This document shows positions 35,748-45,161 of a stretch of DNA of 64,000 nt, in pieces (within the stretch, counting starts at the first letter, position 1; every line of letters begins with the position of its first letter). The notes under the pieces were generated by a model. It did not search any database, was not told the DNA's origin, and saw only the letters and a program-made list of their open reading frames with translations. The stretch is from the NCBI GenBank assembly GCA_002747035.1, contig PDRZ01000014.1, positions 186,001 to 250,000 on the forward strand. The letters are read 5' to 3'. The translations under genes were made by a program, and so were the position numbers. Origin of the DNA: Rhodobacterales bacterium (GTDB lineage Bacteria; Pseudomonadota; Alphaproteobacteria; Rhodobacterales; Rhodobacteraceae).

Positions 35748-37070
35748 GCTGTTTTCGTCAAACGGCGCAGGTTTCGTCCCCTGCCCCAACACCCAGTCAT
35801 AAACCTCGCGCACCTGTTCGGCCTTGCGGGCCCAGGTGAATTTCTCCGCAACCCGCGCCCGTCCGGCCTCGGCCATCCCGGCCAATGCCGCAGGATCCTC
35901 GGCCAATCGCGCCAGAACTTTGCCAAACCCCGCAACGATCTGCGCCCGTGTGCCGATCGGCACCTTGACCCCGAACGCATCCGTCACCAATTCGCCCGGC
36001 CCGGCATAGTCGACGATCACCGGCACCACGCCCAGCGCCATGGCCTCCAACACGACGCCGCCGCCAAACTCCCTGACCGACGGAAAACTCATCACGTGAC
36101 ACTGCGCCATGACCTGTTGCACGTCTTCATGGGCCATCCAGCCGTGAAAGGTCATCGCCTCAGCCACACCCTGCTCTGCGGCGAACTGCTTTAGCCCCGC
36201 TAACATCGGCCCGTCCCCGATCATCTCCAACCGCATCCGCCCGGCCCTGAGCAGCGGCAATGCCGCCTCCAACAACATATCCGGGCCCTTGTAGGGCACC
36301 ATGCGCCCCACGAAACAGGCCCGCAAAATGTCATGCTCGGGGTGCGCCACTTGGGAAAACCGGTCCGGGTCAATGGCGTTTTCGGGGATGTGGATCACTT
36401 TGCCCGCATATTTCGACGGCACTTCACCGCCCGTATGACGTGACCCGGCGATGATCGCCGCCGCGTGGCGCAACGTGGCCCGTCGTCCCGGAAGTATTTT
36501 ATAGACGCTGCGGATATAAGACAGCCATTCCCGTTCCCGCCGCCGCTCGGCTTCGAACCCTTTGGGCCAGGGCACACCGCCATTGAGCGGCCCCAGAACA
36601 AAGGGAACCCCCGCCCGCGCACAGCGCGGTGCCAGCGACGATGAAATCGTGGGGGACAACGGCGTGACCCGGTGTACAATGTCATAATCGCCCCGCCGGA
36701 TCGCAGCGCCAAAACGACGCCATACCAACCGTTCGAAATGGGGGTAGCTGACGGCGGAAATGGCCTGAAGCATGGTCCAGCCCTTGCCCTGACCCATGCG
36801 CAGAACCTCGCCCAGCTTCCACAGCGGACGCGCCAGCGCCTCGCTGTCAATGGCTGTGAACTCCTGCCCCTCGATCAATCCCGCCCGCAAGAAAGCCTCG
36901 CGGTTGCGGATCTGGGTCACGATATGCACCTCGGCCACCTGCCCAAGGGCACGCGCCAGGGACCAGCCCACCAAAGGCACGCTGACCCATTCCGGGTTCG
37001 CGGCCTCGGCAATCACCAGAACCCTTGGTCGCTTACCCGGCCCGTTATCTGCCCCCTCGCTCATCCCCAT
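35745..37070 (-). CDS. GT4-family glycosyltransferase
   Basis: A 441-residue GT-B enzyme. The C-terminal donor-binding half shows FVGRMVPYKGPDMLLEAALP and the E-x7-E motif SVREFGGGVVLEAMALGVVP; the acceptor half contains RVTPLSPTISSSLAP and GPLNGGVPWPKG. It transfers a sugar, probably in exopolysaccharide assembly at the cytoplasmic membrane face. ATG 37070 has GAGG at good distance; GTG 37076 and ATG 37064 are alternatives. It starts 10 bp after the polymerase-like gene. Confidence 0.87.
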   Translation of the reverse strand: MGMSEGADNGPGKRPRVLVIAEAANPEWVSVPLVGWSLARALGQVAEVHIVTQIRNREAFLRAGLIEGQEFTAIDSEALARPLWKLGEVLRMGQGKGWTMLQAISAVSYPHFERLVWRRFGAAIRRGDYDIVHRVTPLSPTISSSLAPRCARAGVPFVLGPLNGGVPWPKGFEAERRREREWLSYIRSVYKILPGRRATLRHAAAIIAGSRHTGGEVPSKYAGKVIHIPENAIDPDRFSQVAHPEHDILRACFVGRMVPYKGPDMLLEAALPLLRAGRMRLEMIGDGPMLAGLKQFAAEQGVAEAMTFHGWMAHEDVQQVMAQCHVMSFPSVREFGGGVVLEAMALGVVPVIVDYAGPGELVTDAFGVKVPIGTRAQIVAGFGKVLARLAEDPAALAGMAEAGRARVAEKFTWARKAEQVREVYDWVLGQGTKPAPFDENS

Positions 37071-37080
37071 GCCCACAGCC

Positions 37081-38469
37081 TCACATGATACTTTGCAGAT
37101 TCATCTGCGCCCGCCGACTGCGCGGCATACGTTCTTCAAGGTATCCCAGCAGCGCCCCGGACATCAGCCACGTGAACGTGGTGATCGTCGCATTGGGCAA
37201 CAGATCAAACAGGTTGAACCCGATCATCAACGCAATCGGCCCCAGCCACGGCGACACCTCCTCCTCTTTCTCCAACCGCGCCGTGCGCACCGCCAACAGG
37301 AACAGCGGCCAGGCCAGCAATACGAACTCGGCCAGAAAACCGACCCATCCGAATTGCCCGATCACAATCACCCACCGCCCGTCGGCCACGGTCAGGATAC
37401 GCCCCGACACCGGGTCAAGAATATGGTTTCGCCCCCAGCTGCCCCAGCCAAAGGCGGGCTTTTCATAGGCCCGCTCCAAAAGAATGTTCTCATTGGTAAA
37501 ACGGAACTCAAGCGAGGCCGCCCGATCCGGATCAATCCGCGCCGCCTGCTCCAACAGAAACCGCTCGGGCACCAGCTCAAGCCCCTTCATCACGGGATAG
37601 GCAATCGCCACAAAAGCCAGCAACGCCGCCACCCGGAATTGGAACAGCCGCCCGGTGAACAGCACCATGGGCACCAAAACCAGCGAATAGGCCATGGAGG
37701 CCACGGATTTGCACATCACCAGCACAACCCAGTAATAGCCGGTCAGCGCCATATAAAACGCCCGCCACTTGCCCTCGGACGCCCGATAAAGCGCGGCACA
37801 GGCCGTCACCATGGTCAGCGCGAAAAACGCCACCCACAACCCGTGATACAGGAACACGATCGGACGGAACCCGCCAAACCGCACCATCTGGTCGAAATTA
37901 TGCTGGAAAAACCCGTAAATCCACAGGTTCAACTGGGGGGACAGGCGGATCTCGATCAGCATCAGCAGGGTATACACCCCCCCCGCCGCGACCAGAGCCC
38001 AAAGGATGTCACGCTGATCCCGTGCGCGGTTCAGAAAATTGCGCGCCAGGATAAAGGGCATCAACAGCATGGATTGCTGTACCATCAACGCAAAGGCTTC
38101 GGTCAACCGCAGCGCGGGCAATCCTACCCGCCCATAGAACACCGGCTCATCATTGGTCAGAACCGTTGCCAGCGGGCTAAGCACGAACACCACCATCAAC
38201 ACCTTGGCCACGTTGGACCGGGGCAAAACCTGCAAATCACGCCCGAACATGAACAGCACCACCAGAAACGCGGTGATCGACGGCAGAGTTTCCTTGGACA
38301 GGGGGGGCATCAGCGGGAAATCGAAAACGGCCGGGGGCGGCGGCAGAAACAGATAGGCCACCAACAGCGACCAGATGATCGCCCGCCCCACTTCAAGCTT
38401 GCGAAAAATCGCGATCGAAATCAGCGGCCAAAGCGCAAGTACAAGAAAGGCCAGGGGGTTGGGATGCAT
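37081..38469 (-). CDS. O-antigen polymerase/ligase-like membrane protein
   Basis: A 462-residue protein with about eleven to twelve hydrophobic helices and a large periplasmic loop near residues 300-370 (FRFTNENILLERAYEKPAFG, WGSWGRNHILDP), the layout of Wzy polymerases and WaaL-type ligases. It is expected to polymerise or ligate lipid-linked repeat units. Operon partner of the GT4 gene. Ribosome site weak. Assignment is by topology and context rather than sequence motif. Confidence 0.72.
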   Translation of the reverse strand: MHPNPLAFLVLALWPLISIAIFRKLEVGRAIIWSLLVAYLFLPPPPAVFDFPLMPPLSKETLPSITAFLVVLFMFGRDLQVLPRSNVAKVLMVVFVLSPLATVLTNDEPVFYGRVGLPALRLTEAFALMVQQSMLLMPFILARNFLNRARDQRDILWALVAAGGVYTLLMLIEIRLSPQLNLWIYGFFQHNFDQMVRFGGFRPIVFLYHGLWVAFFALTMVTACAALYRASEGKWRAFYMALTGYYWVVLVMCKSVASMAYSLVLVPMVLFTGRLFQFRVAALLAFVAIAYPVMKGLELVPERFLLEQAARIDPDRAASLEFRFTNENILLERAYEKPAFGWGSWGRNHILDPVSGRILTVADGRWVIVIGQFGWVGFLAEFVLLAWPLFLLAVRTARLEKEEEVSPWLGPIALMIGFNLFDLLPNATITTFTWLMSGALLGYLEERMPRSRRAQMNLQSIM

Positions 38470-38617
38470 CGGGGTCCGGTATCTGCTCGAGAAATTTCAT
38501 TCGGCTGCAATGTAACAGATCCACGAGCCGCTGTCGTGGCAATGTCATGGCAATAATGTGCGCAGATGGGGGGGACCGATCAGCCCGGCAAACAGGTGGC
38601 GGGATCATTCCCCCGGA

Positions 38618-39307
38618 TCAGTACCCTGTGCCGCGGAGCACCACCCGCACCGTGGACAGAAGCACATGGATATCTGTGCCAAACGACATCTTGCGGTAAT
38701 AATCGGTGTCATAAATTGCACGGTCGCGGAAACTGCTCTCGTTACGCTCGCTGATCTGCCAGAGCCCGGTAATGCCGGGGCGCATGGCATAGTAGGCCGC
38801 GCCGGGGTAAAGTTCCTGCTGATCCACCATCATCGGGCGGGGCCCGACCAACGACATGTCACCGATCAACACGTTGAACAACTGCGGCAACTCGTCCAGC
38901 GACGATTTGCGGATGAACTGCCCAAATGTGGTGATACGTGGGTCGGATTTAAGCTTTTGCGTCCGGTCCCATTCGGCCCGCGCCTTGGGGTTGCGAGCAA
39001 GATAGCTTTCCAGAACGCCATCCGCCCCGGCCACCATCGAACGCAGCTTGAACATGCGGAACACCCGACCGTTCAGGCCAATCCGTTTCTGAACGTAAAT
39101 CGGAGACCGTCCGTCCAGCGCGATAATCGCCATCAAAGGCATAAGCAGCATGACCACGGGCACGGCGACCAACAGCACCAACAGGATATCCAGCCCACGT
39201 TTCACCGCACGCCGATATACACCGTTTCCACGGCGGCGGGACTCGTTGATGTCAATCAGGCTTTGCAGCTTTCCGACGTCAAATGCAGTAATCACACGTT
39301 CGCTCAC
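38618..39307 (-). CDS. ExoY/WbaP-type undecaprenyl-phosphate sugar transferase
   Basis: A 229-residue bacterial sugar transferase. One N-terminal helix (LDILLVLLVAVPVVMLLMPL) is followed by the catalytic domain with SPIYVQKRIGLNGRVFRMFK, KSSLDELPQLFNVLIGDMSL and VGPRPMM, ending at RPGITGLWQIS. It links the first sugar phosphate to undecaprenyl phosphate to begin exopolysaccharide synthesis. The GTG at 39307 (VSERVITAF) was preferred to the longer frame to 39424, whose extra residues look non-coding. Confidence 0.88.
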   Translation of the reverse strand: MSERVITAFDVGKLQSLIDINESRRRGNGVYRRAVKRGLDILLVLLVAVPVVMLLMPLMAIIALDGRSPIYVQKRIGLNGRVFRMFKLRSMVAGADGVLESYLARNPKARAEWDRTQKLKSDPRITTFGQFIRKSSLDELPQLFNVLIGDMSLVGPRPMMVDQQELYPGAAYYAMRPGITGLWQISERNESSFRDRAIYDTDYYRKMSFGTDIHVLLSTVRVVLRGTGY

Positions 39308-40366
39308 AAGCGTTTTCCCCAAGCAATGTCCCGAACACAACCCAACATGCGGCAAAGCACCCTGTCGGCACGGGCAAGGCCCATCCGAATTTCGCCGGGT
39401 TCTCCGGCACAGGTTTTGCATCAATGGCCCAAAGGCAGCAGGACCGATTTTTCACATGCTCGCGCTAAGAAACGAGACCAGACAGTTTACGCGCCGCACC
39501 TCTTCCACGCCCGTCCCACTCACGGCCCCATCGCCAGTGGTTCGTCTTGCGGCATTTCAGCTTTACGACCCGCACAATTTACAATTTGCCAAGTATCCGA
39601 GTCAATTGAAGAAAATTGAATACAACCTCGAAGGGAACTCGTCAGAATTGGCAGATACCACTCTGTGTCAAGCGCAGCCCCGTCATGCAACGCCCCACTC
39701 AACACAAGCCAAGTCTGATCGAAAAACACCGGCGCGCGAAAGGGGAAACCCCCCAAAAAATTCCCACCTCCCCCTTATCATGAGAGGGCATTTGAGCGGA
39801 AATCGACCCTCAATGTCGCGCGCCGGGCAACAATCTTCACGTTTCCATCGAATTCCGATCACAACAGGAAACAAAAGCGCAAGGATTGAACGGCGTCAAG
39901 ACGGGTCTGTTTTCACCGGAAAACACCCCGAAAACAGCCCCGGCCTCGCGGGTTCCCCCTTGTCACGTCGGGTCCCGTCCTGCATTTCGCCCCCGTCCAG
40001 CGCCGGCCACGCTACAGTTTCCGCGGGTATTTTCAGCGCGAAAAAAGGCGCGTGCAGTTTTTTTCATCACTCGATTGGTCTGAAAACATGAAAAACAGGG
40101 CATAACCCGCCCCGCGCGCCGTCCGTTGATTCGGACTTCTCATACGCCCCCGAATTTAAGTCCAATTCACGCACAGCCATCAGTCCAGACTTTCAATCCA
40201 CGACAGATTTTTTCATATTTTTCAATGCACTAACCATTAACCCCCTGACGGAAAATCGGCCAAACCACCAACAAGTGACTATATTCACTGTTCCGGCTGC
40301 GCTAGTCATTGCTGAAAGGACCGCGAAAAAGCAATTTGCACCCTGTGGTGCGACAGGGAAAATCAC
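39308..40366. other. 1.06-kb non-coding stretch between the exopolysaccharide genes and soeABC
   Basis: Divergent genes flank it. No credible ORF is seen. It contains A/T-rich segments likely to hold promoters (around 39560-39640, with inverted repeat TCAATT-N6-AATTGA, and 40200-40320) and a small hairpin at 40121-40136 (GTCCG, loop TTGATT, CGGAC). A small RNA cannot be excluded. Confidence 0.5.
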
Positions 40367-43195
40367 ATGCCAGATACCAAGATCGCCGCCCGCCCGGCCC
40401 CAAAAGTGTCGGACGAAATCCGCAAAACCACCTGCTATATGTGCGCCTGTCGCTGTGGCATCAATGTGCACCTTGAAAACGGCAAGGTGAAATATATCGA
40501 AGGCAACCGCGATCACCCGGTGAACAAGGGCGTTCTGTGTGCCAAGGGGTCGGCCGGGATCATGCAGCATTACGCCCCCTCCCGCCTGCGCGCGCCGTTG
40601 AAACGCGTTGGCCCGCGTGGTTCGGGCGAGTTCAGAGACATCAGCTGGGACGAAGCCTATTCGATCGCGGAAGGCTGGTTGAAACCCATCCGCGACACCG
40701 CGCCCGAAAAGCTGGCATTTTTCACCGGGCGGGATCAGTCACAGTCCTTCACCTCGTTCTGGGCCCAGGCCTTTGGCACGCCGAACTACGCCGCTCATGG
40801 CGGGTTTTGCAGCGTCAACATGGCCGCCGCCGGGATTTACACCATGGGCGGGGCGTTCTGGGAATTTGGTCAACCCGATTGGGACCGGACCAAACTGTTC
40901 ATGATCTTTGGCGTGGCCGAGGATCACGACAGCAACCCGATCAAGATCGGTCTGGGCAAATTGAAGGCCCGGGGCGGCAAGGTGATTGGCGTCAACCCGA
41001 TCCGCTCGGGGTATAACGCCGTGGCCGATGACTGGATCGGGATCACGCCGGGAACGGACGGGTTGTTCATCCTCGCCATGATCCACGAATTACTGCGCGC
41101 GGGTAAGATCGATCTCGACTATCTGACCCGCTATACCAATGCCGGCTTCCTGGTCAATTGCGACGACACCAGCCCCGCATACGGGCTTTTCCTGCGTGAT
41201 CAGGACGGCAAGGCCCAGGTGCTGGACCGTGCGTCGGGCAAAGCGGTGCCGTTTGATGCCAAAGGCGTTCTGCCCGACCTGGCCGGCCATATGCGCAAGG
41301 GCGGAGCCACCTATCGACCGGCCTTCCAGTTGTTGGCGGAAAAATATCTGGACGAAGGCTATTCCCCTGAAAACGCTGCGGAAAAATGCGGAATTTCGGC
41401 AGAGAAGATCCGCGCCACGGCGGCGGAACTGGCCCGCGTGGCATTTGACGAAGAAATCCGGCTGGACGTCACATGGACCGATTGGAAGGGCGAAACCCAT
41501 GATCACATGATCGGCCGCCCCGTGTCTTTCCACGCCATGCGCGGAATTTCGGCCCATTCCAACGGGTTTCAAACGGCGCGGGCTCTGCATATCCTGCAAA
41601 TCCTGTTGGGCAGCGTCGAGGTTCCCGGGGGCTTCCGCTTCAAACCGCCCTACCCCAAGCCCCCCGAAGCACATCCCAAACCCCACGCGGGCCACGCGCC
41701 GAACACCCCGCTGGACGGGCCGCACCTTGGCTACCCTCTTGGTCCCGAAAACCTTTTGCTGGACGAAAACGGCAATGCCAAACGGATCGACAAGGCCTAT
41801 ACCTGGGAAAACCCGTTTTCGGCCCACGGGTTGATGCATATGGTGATTTCCAACGCCCATGCGGGGGATCCTTACAAGATCGACACGCTGTTCATGTATA
41901 TGGCCAACATGGCGTGGAATTCGTCGATGAACACGTCCGAAGTCATCAGGATGCTGACCGACAAAGATGACAACGGCGATTACGTGATCCCGCATTTCAT
42001 CTATGCCGATGCCTATAGTTCGGAAACCGTGGCCTATGCCGACCTGATCCTGCCCGACACCACCTATCTGGAACGGCACGACTGTATCTCCCTGCTCGAC
42101 CGCCCGATTTGCGAGGCAGAGGCAGCGGCGGATTCGATCCGCTGGCCGGTGGTAGAGCCGGATCGCGATGTGAAAGGGTTCCAGTCGGCGCTGTGCGACC
42201 TTGGCGCGCGGCTCGGCCTGCCCGGGTTTGTCAATGAAGATGGCAGCCAGAAATACGCCGATTACGCCGACTATATGGTCAACCACGAACGCCGCCCCGG
42301 CATTGGCCCGCTGGCCGGGTTCCGGGGCGAAAACGGAACAGAGAACGGGCGCGGTGCCCCCAACCCGAAACAGATCGAGAAATATATCGAAAACGGGGGC
42401 TTCTGGATCAATCATATCCCGCAAAAGGCACAGTTCTACAAACCCTGGAACGCGGGCTATCAGGACTGGGCGGTCTCCATCGGCCTGTTTGACGCGCCCG
42501 CGCCTTATGTCTTCAACCTCTATCTTGAACCCGCCCGCAAGATGCAGCGCGCCGCCGAAGGCTTTGGCGATATCCAGCCGCCCGATCATCTGCGCGATCA
42601 GGTGAAAAAGGCCATGTCGCCCCTGCCGGATTGGTACGAGCCGATCGAAGAAACCCTCGTGGACAAAGAGCAATACCCGATCCACGCGCTGACCCAGCGG
42701 CCCATGCATATGTATCACAGCTGGGGCTCGCAAAACGCGTGGCTGCGTCAGATCACAGGGGTGAACAAGCTTTATGTGCCCACTAAAATCTGGGAAGCCA
42801 ACGGGTTCAGCGACGAAGACAACTGGGCCTATGTGTCCTCGGTTCACGGGCGCATCAAATGCCAGGTGGCCTTGATGGATGCGCTGAATGAAAACACTGT
42901 CTGGACATGGAACGCCATTGGCAAGAAACGTGGCGCATGGGCCTTGTCCGAAGATGCTCAGGAGGCGACCGAAGGTTTCCTGTTGAACCACCTGATCAAC
43001 GAACTGCTCCCCCCCAGGGGCGACGGGCGGCGGTGGGCCAATTCCGACCCGGTGACGGGTCAGGCCGCGTGGTTCGACCTGCGCGTCCGGATCGAAAAGG
43101 CTCCCCCCGGAGGCCCAAGCGAACCGGCGCACAAACCCGCCAAGTCGCCCGTGGGGCAGGGTCCCGATCATGTGGCCTATGGGGGAGAGTTCTGA
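40367..43195 (+). CDS. soeA: Sulfite dehydrogenase SoeA-type molybdopterin subunit
   Basis: A 942-residue complex-iron-sulfur molybdoenzyme subunit. Cys23, Cys26, Cys30 (TTCYMCACRCG) and Cys58 (GVLCAKG) are the [4Fe-4S] ligands; there is no twin-arginine signal, so it faces the cytoplasm. With the following iron-sulfur and DmsC-like subunits this matches SoeABC, which oxidises sulfite to sulfate with electrons to quinone. Length and order agree with Roseobacter and Allochromatium soe. Another DMSO-reductase-family activity is possible, but the lack of export signal favours Soe. The next gene begins 199 bp later. Confidence 0.85.
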   Translation: MPDTKIAARPAPKVSDEIRKTTCYMCACRCGINVHLENGKVKYIEGNRDHPVNKGVLCAKGSAGIMQHYAPSRLRAPLKRVGPRGSGEFRDISWDEAYSIAEGWLKPIRDTAPEKLAFFTGRDQSQSFTSFWAQAFGTPNYAAHGGFCSVNMAAAGIYTMGGAFWEFGQPDWDRTKLFMIFGVAEDHDSNPIKIGLGKLKARGGKVIGVNPIRSGYNAVADDWIGITPGTDGLFILAMIHELLRAGKIDLDYLTRYTNAGFLVNCDDTSPAYGLFLRDQDGKAQVLDRASGKAVPFDAKGVLPDLAGHMRKGGATYRPAFQLLAEKYLDEGYSPENAAEKCGISAEKIRATAAELARVAFDEEIRLDVTWTDWKGETHDHMIGRPVSFHAMRGISAHSNGFQTARALHILQILLGSVEVPGGFRFKPPYPKPPEAHPKPHAGHAPNTPLDGPHLGYPLGPENLLLDENGNAKRIDKAYTWENPFSAHGLMHMVISNAHAGDPYKIDTLFMYMANMAWNSSMNTSEVIRMLTDKDDNGDYVIPHFIYADAYSSETVAYADLILPDTTYLERHDCISLLDRPICEAEAAADSIRWPVVEPDRDVKGFQSALCDLGARLGLPGFVNEDGSQKYADYADYMVNHERRPGIGPLAGFRGENGTENGRGAPNPKQIEKYIENGGFWINHIPQKAQFYKPWNAGYQDWAVSIGLFDAPAPYVFNLYLEPARKMQRAAEGFGDIQPPDHLRDQVKKAMSPLPDWYEPIEETLVDKEQYPIHALTQRPMHMYHSWGSQNAWLRQITGVNKLYVPTKIWEANGFSDEDNWAYVSSVHGRIKCQVALMDALNENTVWTWNAIGKKRGAWALSEDAQEATEGFLLNHLINELLPPRGDGRRWANSDPVTGQAAWFDLRVRIEKAPPGGPSEPAHKPAKSPVGQGPDHVAYGGEF

Positions 43196-43245
43196 TGCCT
43201 CTGTCAACCGGCACCCGCGCGGCAACGCCGGGCCATGCCCGCACC

Positions 43246-43264
43246 GCCCGCCTACGGGGCGGGC
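43246..43264. other. GC-rich hairpin in the soeA-soeB gap
   Basis: Arms GCCCGCC (43246-43252) and GGCGGGC (43258-43264) around TACGG. It lies in an unusually long 199-bp intercistronic gap, which is otherwise without a credible gene, and may attenuate or protect mRNA. Confidence 0.55.
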
Positions 43265-43394
43265 ATATCCGCAACGTCACGCTGCGGACACCGTTGCGCC
43301 CCCCTCGCCCGCGGCTCTTGCTGCGAACCCGGCCGCGAAACGCCCCGTGCGGCGCGGGCATGGCCCTGACCACCAACACGAAAGGGGCCAGCGC

Positions 43395-44126
43395 ATGACC
43401 ACCCTGCCCGGCCAGACCGAAAAGAAGCTTGGCCTTGTCATCGACCTTGACACCTGTGTCGGCTGTCACGCCTGCGTGGTGAACTGCAAGGAATGGAACA
43501 CCTCGAATTACGGCGTACCCCTGTCGGATCAGGACGCCTATGGGGCCTCGCCCTCGGGCAGCTTCCTGAACCGGGTGCATACGTTCGAGGCCCAGCCCGA
43601 GGGCGGTTGTTCCCAGACCGTGCATTTTCCCAAATCCTGCCTGCATTGCGAAGATGCCCCCTGTGTCACCGTCTGCCCCACCGGGGCCAGCTACAAGCGC
43701 AGCGAAGACGGCATTGTTCTGGTCAACGAAAACGATTGCATGGGCTGTGGCCTCTGTGCCTGGGCCTGTCCCTACGGCGCACGTGAAATGGATATGCTGG
43801 CCGGGGTGATGAAGAAATGCACGCTCTGTGTTGACCGGATCTATAACGATAACATCCCGGAAGAGGACCGTGTCCCCGCCTGTGTGCGCACCTGCCCCGC
43901 CGGGGCGCGGCATTTCGGGGATTTCAACGATCCCAACTCAACCGTCAGCCAATTGAGCGCGGAACGCGGAGGCATGGACCTGATGCCCGAAATGGGCACC
44001 AAACCGGTGAACAAATACCTGCCGCCACGGATCAAGGACGCGCCCGGCGATACCCCTCTGACCCAGATCAACACAGAACCCCAGGGTTTCCTGGCTTGGC
44101 TCGACAAAGCACTGGAGGCTCTCTGA
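43395..44126 (+). CDS. soeB: SoeB-type four-cluster ferredoxin subunit
   Basis: A 243-residue iron-sulfur protein of the DmsB/NrfC type. Four Cys groups are visible: CVGCHACVVNC, CLHCEDAPCVTVCPTGA, CMGCGLCAWACPYGA and CTLC ... CVRTCPAGA, enough for four [4Fe-4S] clusters. It passes electrons from the molybdopterin subunit to the membrane subunit. AAAGGGG precedes ATG 43395. soeC follows after 1 bp. Confidence 0.87.
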   Translation: MTTLPGQTEKKLGLVIDLDTCVGCHACVVNCKEWNTSNYGVPLSDQDAYGASPSGSFLNRVHTFEAQPEGGCSQTVHFPKSCLHCEDAPCVTVCPTGASYKRSEDGIVLVNENDCMGCGLCAWACPYGAREMDMLAGVMKKCTLCVDRIYNDNIPEEDRVPACVRTCPAGARHFGDFNDPNSTVSQLSAERGGMDLMPEMGTKPVNKYLPPRIKDAPGDTPLTQINTEPQGFLAWLDKALEAL

Positions 44127-44127
44127 C

Positions 44128-45000
44128 ATGCACCCCGCGCCCTCCGTGATTCTCTTCACCTCGCTTTCCGGCCTTGGCTTCGGTCTGCTTGCGTGGCTTG
44201 GCCTTGGCCTGCCCCCGGTCACGGGCTGGGTGGCGTTCGTCTTTTACCTGCTGGCCTATGGGCTGGCCGTGGGGGGGCTGATCGCCTCGACCTTCCACCT
44301 TGGCAATCGCAAAAACGCGATCAAGGCGTTTTCCCAATGGCGCAGCAGTTGGCTGAGCCGCGAAGGGATCATGGCCATAGCCACCCTGCTGATCCTTGCC
44401 CCTCACGCGTTTTCCCAGGTGTTTTCGGGCGAACCGATCCGGGCTCTGGGCTTTGTCGGGGCGCTCTGTGCGCTGGCCACCGTTTTCACCACCTCGATGA
44501 TCTACACCCAGCTTAAAACCGTGCCCCGCTGGCACACCCCGCTTACCCCGGCGCTGTTCATGGCCTATGCGCTGGCCGGGGGCGGGCTTCTGGCGGGACA
44601 GGTGCGGGCGGCCATGGTGCTCCTGCTCGTGCTGGGCGTGGTTCAGGTGTTGTATTGGCTCAGAACGGATGCCAAAGGGGCGCTGGCCGACACCACGGCG
44701 GAAACCGCGACCGGGCTGGGACGAATCGGCAAAACCCGCCTGCTGGAACCGCCCCATTCGGGCCAGAATTACCTGTTGCGCGAAATGGCATATGACGTGG
44801 GGCGCAAACATGCCCGGAAACTGCGGATCATCGCCTTGGCCTGCGCGGTTGTCCTGCCGGTGATCCTGCTGCTTTTGATCCCCGTCAGCCATGCCCTGGC
44901 CGTTCTGGCGATCCTGCTCCACCTCTGTGGCGTGCTGGCGTCACGCTGGCTGTTCTTTGCCGAGGCCCAGCATGTGGTGCGCCTCTACTATGGCAAATAG
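44128..45000 (+). CDS. soeC: SoeC-type membrane anchor (DmsC family)
   Basis: A 290-residue protein with about eight transmembrane helices, of the DmsC type (STFHLGNRKNAIKAFSQWRS and SWLSREGIMA are the family signature). It anchors the enzyme and reduces quinone. The C-terminus ends FFAEAQHVVRLYYGK. The stop lies in a 12-bp tandem repeat. Confidence 0.87.
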   Translation: MHPAPSVILFTSLSGLGFGLLAWLGLGLPPVTGWVAFVFYLLAYGLAVGGLIASTFHLGNRKNAIKAFSQWRSSWLSREGIMAIATLLILAPHAFSQVFSGEPIRALGFVGALCALATVFTTSMIYTQLKTVPRWHTPLTPALFMAYALAGGGLLAGQVRAAMVLLLVLGVVQVLYWLRTDAKGALADTTAETATGLGRIGKTRLLEPPHSGQNYLLREMAYDVGRKHARKLRIIALACAVVLPVILLLLIPVSHALAVLAILLHLCGVLASRWLFFAEAQHVVRLYYGK

Positions 45001-45021
45001 GACGGCAAACAGGACGGCAAA
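44992..45021 (+). repeat. Short tandem repeat over the soeC stop codon
   Basis: GGCAAATAGGAC, GGCAAACAGGAC and GGCAAATC follow each other: a 12-bp unit in about two and a half copies. The first unit contains the soeC TAG. Confidence 0.75.
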
Positions 45022-45042
45022 TCGCGCTCCGGTTGGCGGGGG

Positions 45043-45106
45043 GCGTCGCCTCTCCGCCAAGCATCAAAAAAGCGCGCGGAAGCGCACATTTGGATTACCC
45101 CTCCCC
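45043..45106 (+). repeat. Dispersed repeat family C, copy 1
   Basis: About 63 bp with the pattern CGTCGCCTCT, then an A-rich run, AGCGCGCGGAAGCGC, and TTTGGATTACCCC. It closely matches 48522-48584. It lies between soeC and the phosphatase gene. Confidence 0.8.
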
Positions 45107-45161
45107 GTTGACCCCCCCCTGTCCGAAAGGGCATAACAGGGGGAAATATCCGGGGGATGAT

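Noticed and set aside
36796-38556. 586-codon plus-strand frame opposite the polymerase-like gene
   Set aside because: Low-complexity Gln/His/Pro/Arg-rich sequence typical of the reverse of membrane-protein coding DNA.
39150-40091. 313-codon plus-strand frame across the gap after the sugar-transferase gene
   Set aside because: Begins inside the sugar-transferase gene in antisense; codon use is random and no domain appears.
41090-43225. 711-codon minus-strand frame opposite soeA
   Set aside because: Antisense shadow of a certain molybdopterin gene.
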